Assembly (NCBI GenBank): GCA_013365365.1
Contig: JABVXU010000320.1
Coordinates: 1 to 64,000 of the forward strand
Origin: Cruorifilaria tuberocauda
Taxonomy: Eukaryota > Nematoda > Chromadorea > Rhabditida > Onchocercidae
Length of the DNA stretch: 64,000 nt
Reading direction: 5' to 3'
Shown piece after piece: positions 54,480 through 64,000 of the stretch; position 1 is the stretch's first letter; every line of letters starts with the position of its first letter. The notes beneath the pieces were generated by a model. The model saw only the letters and a list, made by a program, of their open reading frames with translations. It ran no database searches and was not told the origin of the DNA. Both the position numbers and the translations under genes were made by a program.

Positions 54480-55371
54480 GAATTTTCTCCTCCCTTGCCT
54501 ATTTCTTGTAATGCTTTAGTTATTTTATGCTCATGCATCTTGCTAACATTATTGAGAAAAGAAAGAGAGAGAGTTGTTTGTCGGGTGAGATTCCGGAACT
54601 GAGAAATTACAAACGGAACTGATTTTGATTTTCAACCTATGCAAACAGTTATATCCATATTACACGAATTTACAAATTGTAAGATTTTGGATTGTTTTTC
54701 GAAGCCTATTTAACAAAATAAGTCAATTTTTAATTTGGCTTTAGTTTTTCGTGAGTTGTTTTCTTTATGTGGTCTTCTCGAAACAAATTAGAGACTTGAA
54801 CTTCTTTCTGCTTCCTCCCGTTACTCTTTTGCTTAGGACTATCAGTCATCGACATAACGCGGAAAATTATCTCATTGTATCTCAGTAAGCGTGGTTTTGC
54901 CCATATAATGACAGGGCAGAGTTAGCAAAAAGCTTGCACGAGAAATATAGGATCAATATTCAAGTAAAATTTTCACCCTTTCTCTTTCTCTCACTGAAAC
55001 AATAATTAGATCTTCCGGTTTTGCATGGGTGTTACTGGAATTTCCGGAGTGCAGTGGTTTTGATCTTCATAAATTTTTTTAGCATATACCTAAAACGACA
55101 TTTTCAATAACCAACTTTTTTGATACATTTCATTTTGTGACATACTGTATAATATACTAACATACTATATAATATTGGGAAAATTAACAAAAGTATTGAG
55201 AAATGTTTCTCAGATTTCAGATTTTCTCAACGAGTTCCGTGAAATTTGTTCCTTGCATGCTGTTGCTGTGATTTCATACCTGACAAGTGCAGTTAAATGT
55301 CAGTTTTTATCTTTCTTTTTTGTATAATATTTTAACTGCGAGCTGGATTTTTGAGCGAGTAAATCGCATTG
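54480..55371. other. Intergenic, no gene recognised
   Basis: About 890 bases between two plus-strand genes. The beginning is probably the 3' UTR of the 107-residue gene. It is AT-rich with a short GA run near 54560-54575. No exon is seen. Confidence 0.6.
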
Positions 55372-56941
55372 ATGTCGTTTTCCAGGAAATTTCGGGGATC
55401 CTCTTCTGCAATTTGCATAAGCGCGTTCGGCACTTTTATGTCACTAGGCGGTGCTTTAATGTTGCTTTTGGCACATTTCTCAACCGACGATTCTCCGCTA
55501 TTTAATTTGGAATACTATTATCAAAAGCCTATACAATTAGCTGGTTCAATTTTCCTCATTTGCGGTGGTATCCTCGTGATTTTATCACTTGTCTGTGTAA
55601 TATTATCGGTTAAGGTTCGTTCTATGAGTCGTTTCTGACTATCAAAAATTTGATATTATTATTTACAAATGTTTCTGTGTTGGATGTGGCTTAATATTCT
55701 ATCGTTCCATTTAGATTTGGAGTGAGGGTATCAATGCTGAACTTGGACGACCACGTTTCACGATTTTGAAGCATTCTGTAAGGGTACGCTCTTTTGATAC
55801 TTCTGTGAACTTCCTTGCATTTCTCTTAACGTTAATATATCTTCTCTTTTATTTTAAAAATAATTATCTTTTAAGGAATAAATTACTTTCATTTTCTCTT
55901 CATAAACACACAAAAATTTTTGAATTTGCAAATTTCTTACTATAATCTACATTATCCCCACATGTGTATATTTTGTTATCGGGAAAGCGAATTTATTTAT
56001 GCTCAAAAAAATTTTTCCTTGCTTACTTTATACTCATATCAATCTGTTTACGAAACCTGCTGGTGTTTATGAAAAATCTCCTCATCAGTCGATGCCGCCG
56101 CCCGCATATCCAGTTTTGGAAAACAAATATACTCAAATGACGGTGTTCAGTCCGAAATCGGAGTTAAAATTGTATCCACCTGTGTTAGTTCTCGTATTAA
56201 ATTACTCAGTTTTTGTATTTGTTAATTAATTATTGCTCCTTCTAAGCAGTTCGAAAATATTCTATCGAAATGTGATTTTAAATATTGAATAAAACTGATA
56301 AATATCTGTATCGATTCGTTGTCTTCCAACCATTATGTGAGTTAGGTGGAACGCTTCGAAGTTAGCATTGTGAACAACTATTAAAAGAGTGACATCTTGA
56401 TTGCTAAAAAGTATGTGATATGATCAATACCTCGAGATAAGCATCATGTCGTGAGGGATTGATTATATTACATACTTTGCTATACAACCAGAAAAATTTA
56501 TCGGTTTAGAAGCATCACTTGAAGAAGCTTCAAAAGCATTTTAAAAGTTTCAGTGGTGACTTCCAGAGTTTTATTGCTTGAATTACATATAATCATATTT
56601 TATAGAATGCCTGGTTGTTCGACATTGTCGCTGCATGATCGATCATCAAGCTCCTATTTTGCTAGCCCATACAATACTTTACGCGCCGTTTCTGCAACAG
56701 TGTAATTTTCTGCTTAAAAGTACAAGATTTTACACTTAAAATTTTTTCAGATTTCTTGAACTTTGCAAAATGCAGAATCAAATTAATTTTTTTCAGACAA
56801 ACGGACGTTGTAAAGGAAAATCCGCGAGCTAGTTCAGTGACGGCTACACGAAAGCCTTCTAATGACTCTGTGCAAACACAACGTCGAGCAAAAAGCTTAG
56901 CTGCTTCTTCAGCAAGGATAGAAAGAAGTCGACATACTTGA
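55372..56941 (+). CDS. Unrecognised protein with two membrane segments
   Basis: 183 residues in four exons, all in phase: 55372-55614, 55715-55783, 56089-56183, 56797-56941. Two hydrophobic segments lie close together near the N-terminus: about residues 13-35 (ICISAFGTFMSLGGALMLLL) and 56-80 (LAGSIFLICGGILVILSLVC). A short polar loop (HFSTDDSPLFNLEYYYQKP) joins them. After them comes a cytosol-like tail with a proline/tyrosine motif (SMPPPAYPVLENKYTQ) and a Ser/Arg-rich end (RKPSNDSVQTQRRAKS). A PPPAYP element could bind WW domains. I do not recognise the family; the layout resembles small two-pass proteins such as TMEM200-type ones, but I cannot support that. Exon 3 could start elsewhere; 56089 is the only AG that keeps phase with the proline-rich frame. 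Confidence 0.7.
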
Positions 56942-58036
56942 CTGATGAATTTAAATTCTGAGAGCATTGGAAAAGGAATACGGAGTTTTTCGTAGATCAG
57001 TTTTTGTAACTAAAAATTAAATTTGCATGTATCTATTTCAGAATTTTCTTATTTTACTTTTTACCTCCGTGGTGCATTTATTTGGATATTTTGAGCATTA
57101 TTTGTAACTTGGCTCTTTCATAATGATATATTCAAACGCTACAAATGCAATATTTTCGTGTTACCTAAATATTAATACTGCTTTAATCTCTTCATACAAT
57201 ATTTTGTTGATGTTTCACTGGAAATTTAGGCTTGCTATTAGAAAATCTGTGTGTCCTTTGAGCAACTTAAACTTCCAAAAATGCAATGCAATAATATCCA
57301 TCAAGAAATGTGTAATATTAATTACTGAACCTTTCAAGCTTCTTCCCTTCTCAATCATTATTTGTCAGCTTACATTATGCTTTCGCAAGCTATTTGGTGT
57401 TTTTCGGAGGACTAGAAAGGTTCACATATAGTACGATCAAATGTCTAAATTAGACCAACTAAAGAAATGATGTTATTCATTCCAATTTGCAATGATTTTT
57501 CTACAAGTATGTACATGGACACTGAACTTCTTCCGTTTTATGCTATCAGATTTGGAATAATGGATTGAAATTCGGAGTTTGTACTTTAGAATGTTCATCA
57601 TTTCGTCTATCCAATTATATGACAATTTTCGTTTAGCTATTTGTTGCTAAAAAAAAGTTTGGAAGAACTCGATTGTCCTGCCCGGTGATACAAAACTTTT
57701 AGTGAGAAGCTAATCGGTAAGTGGTTATTTTTTTCCTGAAACTTAGTGAATGGGACAGATGAAGGAATTGATCTTTAGAAATAGATATGAAATCGAAGGG
57801 GGATTGGTTCGGTTTCCTGTGCTAAATAAAAAACAAATCCATCAAAACATCTCTTATCATCACAATCATCAGCAAATATGTGAGAAAGGCATTTTTTTCA
57901 AAAAATACAGAAATTCGAATAGAAAAAAAAAGATCATTTTAGTGATATATTACGTTATCGAGAATTTTATCAAGCAAACATAGGAACTAACGCTAGGAGA
58001 AAAAACGATTATTATTTGAAAAAAGCGGTTACCACC
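56942..58036. other. Intergenic, no gene recognised
   Basis: About 1.1 kb between two plus-strand genes. Open frames at 57123-57431 and 57750-57983 have no family motif or splice structure. The second half should contain the kinase promoter. Confidence 0.55.
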
Positions 58037-61431
<3,395 letters not shown>

Positions 61432-61595
61432 TGGTGATAATGATTAAAAAAAAATGCATCACATGATCTTTCTGTTTGTGAAATATGTCGCCATTTTTGT
61501 ATGATTCCCCGCAATCATGTCAAAAAGTACGGGAAAATCAACTGCCTAATTATAATAACCTGGTAAATCGAAAAATGCATGTTTTAATACTTGGT

Positions 61596-61601
61596 AATAA
61601 A
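61596..61601 (+). other. Probable poly(A) signal of the MAP kinase gene
   Basis: AATAAA 165 bases after the TGA stop; no closer hexamer is visible. Confidence 0.35.
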
Positions 61602-62090
61602 TTTTATGAGTTGCTATCGAGAATTTGACACAAAACATCGGGCTTTGAAAGATGATTGTTAACAACAGATTAATGATTCAAATAATGCTAAAATTAATCG
61701 ATATATTACGATACTACAAGCCAATAATTGAATGTGAATAATTTAGATGGATATTTATAATCATAATTCTCCATTATTAATCTAACATTTTATTATAATA
61801 TAAAAGTTGTTTAATTCAACGAGATTAAAATTATATTAAATAAAAAAATATTATATTTAAAAGAGAAATGATAATTTCAGTAATATCTGAGCGCTCTTTC
61901 CATATCAAAATTATCAACAATCATTTCAAATTTTCAATTGAATAGAAAAACTTATAATGGATAGGGAATGTCTCACGTGCAAAATTCGTGACATATTTCA
62001 TTGCACTTTTCAGTTTCTCATCCAACCTATCATATCATTTTCACATGCAAAACACGTGAACCGGTATTGCTGCCCAATGCAATCTACGGG

Positions 62091-62093
<3 letters not shown>

Positions 62094-62120
<27 letters not shown>
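62094..62120. repeat. (GA)n microsatellite
   Basis: About 13 consecutive AG/GA units followed by GGGAGAGACAGAGGGAGGGA. It lies 55 bases before a GT array. Confidence 0.95.
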
Positions 62121-62128
<8 letters not shown>

Positions 62129-62175
62129 CAGAGGGAGGGAGGGTAAGCATTTTGATGTGTGATGTTCTGATGGGA

Positions 62176-62224
62176 TGTGTGTGTGTGTATGTGTATGTAC
62201 ATGTGTGTGTGTGTGTGTGTGTGT
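62176..62224. repeat. (GT)n microsatellite
   Basis: GT units interrupted by two TATGT variants and one TACAT, ending in about ten pure GT units. Confidence 0.95.
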
Positions 62225-63084
62225 AATGTAAGCATATGGATTTATGTTCGTGTGTATGAGGGATAAGTGGGCAAACCGAAGAAGCACTCTTTCCGGTTAA
62301 TGGTGAATTAATTAAGAGGAAGATTGATAAAAAAAAAGAGTAGGAAAAAGAGAGAGGTAGAGAGAGAAAAAGGTAAAATTCTCATTATAGCAAGAGAATC
62401 TTCGGGAAGATTTAGTTAATTTGGCTAATGGTGATGTGCGTATGTTAGTGGTGAGACCTTGTAGTGGTCGTCGGTTGGTGAAGTGGTATGAGTGGTGGTA
62501 ATTTGGTGGTAATTCAAGAAGCTTAAATTAGAGAAATGGAAAAATTCAAATTTTAAAGGGTTATAATTTTGAAGACAACAATAATGTTATAATAAGAATT
62601 AAATTGACCTCTGTGATTTTATCATTTTCAAAAAATTAACCTTGATTGAGAGTAACGGGGAATGAATAAAGAATAAAAAAAAAAGAAAAGGAGAAAAGAT
62701 TGAGGAGAGAGAGAGAGTATGTGTAAAGGATGAGAAAGGAATAGGAAAAATTATCGAATAGCTTGCTGGAGAATGCTTTAGCTTTATGCTCTAGGATGTA
62801 ATGAATTTGTTAGATATATATAATAAAGCTGCTTTTACATCACATCATTCCATTTTTTCAATCCTCTTCTTCATTACATTTATCCCCCTCTCCACCTTTC
62901 TGGGTGATTTTGATTGATAATGATCATAGGCTTTTTATTTTCATCAACGCTTATGCTAGTTGAAGCATTGCAGTTACGGTGATAGATTGCTTTCGTATTT
63001 TTTGCTTTAACCGTTAAGTAACTCATACAATATTATTATATATCTCTTTCTCTTCATTTCCCTATCTTATGTATACATTAATTT

Positions 63085-63103
63085 GTATATATATATATAT
63101 ATT
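63085..63103. repeat. (TA)n tract
   Basis: A run of nine to ten TA units. A second one of similar length lies at 63262-63284, directly after CA-rich CACACATACACAGACATA. Confidence 0.9.
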
Positions 63104-64000
63104 GTATTACTCAGTCAGTTCTAACTCATTTACTTATCTCATTTTTTTAAATATCAGCATAAATATGCATTTATGTAGATATTTATTGGAGCAATTATTA
63201 TTCACACATTCAAGTATTGGATACATAATGTATATCCATACATATGCACACACATACACAGACATATATATATATATATATATGTAGTAGCGGTGGTCAT
63301 CAGATCTGTTTGATTCGTATAGACTGGAATAATATTTAGTTTGATTGTGTTTTGGGCGAAGAAATGATAGGGGAAAGAAGCTGCTGAAAATATTTAATGG
63401 AGATAAGGTTAAAGATTATAGTCACTTGTACCGATTCAATTAGTATCGTTTATTGAGTAAATATTATGTTCATTTTAGAGATCAAATGATTTTTTTTTAT
63501 TGCTGTCTTATATCTTTCGTATATTTAAATCGTATTTAAAATGAGAATAATGATGTGTTAATATCAGTAAATAGTTCAATTTATTTGCTTAGTTGATAAT
63601 AAAATGATAAAGCAAAATTTAAAATGGTAAGAAATTGTTCATAGGTTAAGAAGGTATGGGATGTTATGTTGATTTATTATTATATGGTGGTGCTAATTAG
63701 AGATAAGGTGTAAGGTGCTGGGTAAGATTTACAAAGTTTTTATGTGATGTGTATTCGTTGAAATTTGTAGTAGTAGGAATTGATCAATTTTAGACATTGG
63801 AGTAGATATTTGGTAGATATTTACTAATTATAACATATCATTAAAAGTAAGCTTATTGATAAAACATTTTTCATGAAGGTTCTATTCATCTTCCCTCCTT
63901 TATATCGTGGTAGTATTCTGGAAATTTCCATTATGTTCATTTGTTTTCGATTTCTTTGATACAAATTTGAGCATTATGCAAATATTAGCTGTTACTATTA

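Larger units (their letters stand above)
61432..64000. other. Intergenic, low-complexity, no gene recognised
   Basis: Downstream of the kinase I see no exon on either strand. It contains GA, GT and TA microsatellites, and the open frames at 61957-62287 and 63069-63287 are translations of those repeats. Bases 62300-62800 are purine-rich on the plus strand. Confidence 0.65.

Noticed and set aside
57123..57431. 102-residue plus-strand open frame between the two-pass protein and the kinase
   Set aside because: No recognisable domain and no acceptor or donor linking it to either neighbour; composition is like random AT-rich DNA.
62041..62287. Minus- and plus-strand frames of His/Thr and Ser/Leu repeats
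   Set aside because: They are direct translations of the GA and GT microsatellites.

Overview
The window is AT-rich eukaryotic DNA with multi-exon genes, GT..AG introns mostly of about 100-700 bases ending in TTTCAG/TTTTAG, and several acceptor-like sites lying directly upstream of start codons, as expected for spliced-leader trans-splicing. With the gene families present this points to a nematode. The strong AT bias and intron density suggest a spirurid/filarial worm, but that last step is inference. I rebuilt eleven protein-coding genes exon by exon by following reading phase across splice sites. Ten keep phase throughout with canonical splice sites. One gene has a single junction that I could not place on a canonical acceptor.

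Layout: 3029-8587 (+) a secreted protein with four MAM-like repeats. 12778-15360 (-) a FEZF-type six-zinc-finger repressor with an N-terminal EH1 motif. 18146-19663 (-) ARF6 GTPase. 22723-33320 (-) a 30-exon class XVIII myosin with an N-terminal PDZ domain. 34073-40431 (+) the Golgi tether p115/USO1. 42344-42833 (-) a small protein like human POLR1D isoform 2. 44390-48114 (-) an IQSEC/BRAG-type Arf guanine-nucleotide exchange factor. 49839-51718 (+) mitochondrial release factor MTRF1L. 52300-53456 (-) mitoribosomal protein MRPS37/CHCHD1. 54026-54479 (+) an unrecognised 107-residue basic protein. 55372-56941 (+) an unrecognised protein with two membrane segments. 58037-61431 (+) a p38-like MAP kinase whose activation-loop TGY is replaced by SAY. 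The flanks (1-3028 and 61432-64000) and several intergenic stretches hold low-complexity DNA and short repeats only.

Functional links: ARF6, an Arf GEF of the family that activates it, USO1 and Myosin XVIII all act in Golgi or cortical membrane traffic and actin, and lie within about 30 kb. MTRF1L and MRPS37 are a convergent pair of mitochondrial translation genes. These are ordinary nuclear genes, not an operon-like cassette, and I found no mobile element, RNA gene or novel multi-gene system. The most noteworthy points are the SAY kinase, the Myosin XVIII switch-II sequence and alternative C-terminus, splice-site oddities in three genes (one caused by a tandem duplication that copied a 3' splice site), and two unassigned small proteins.
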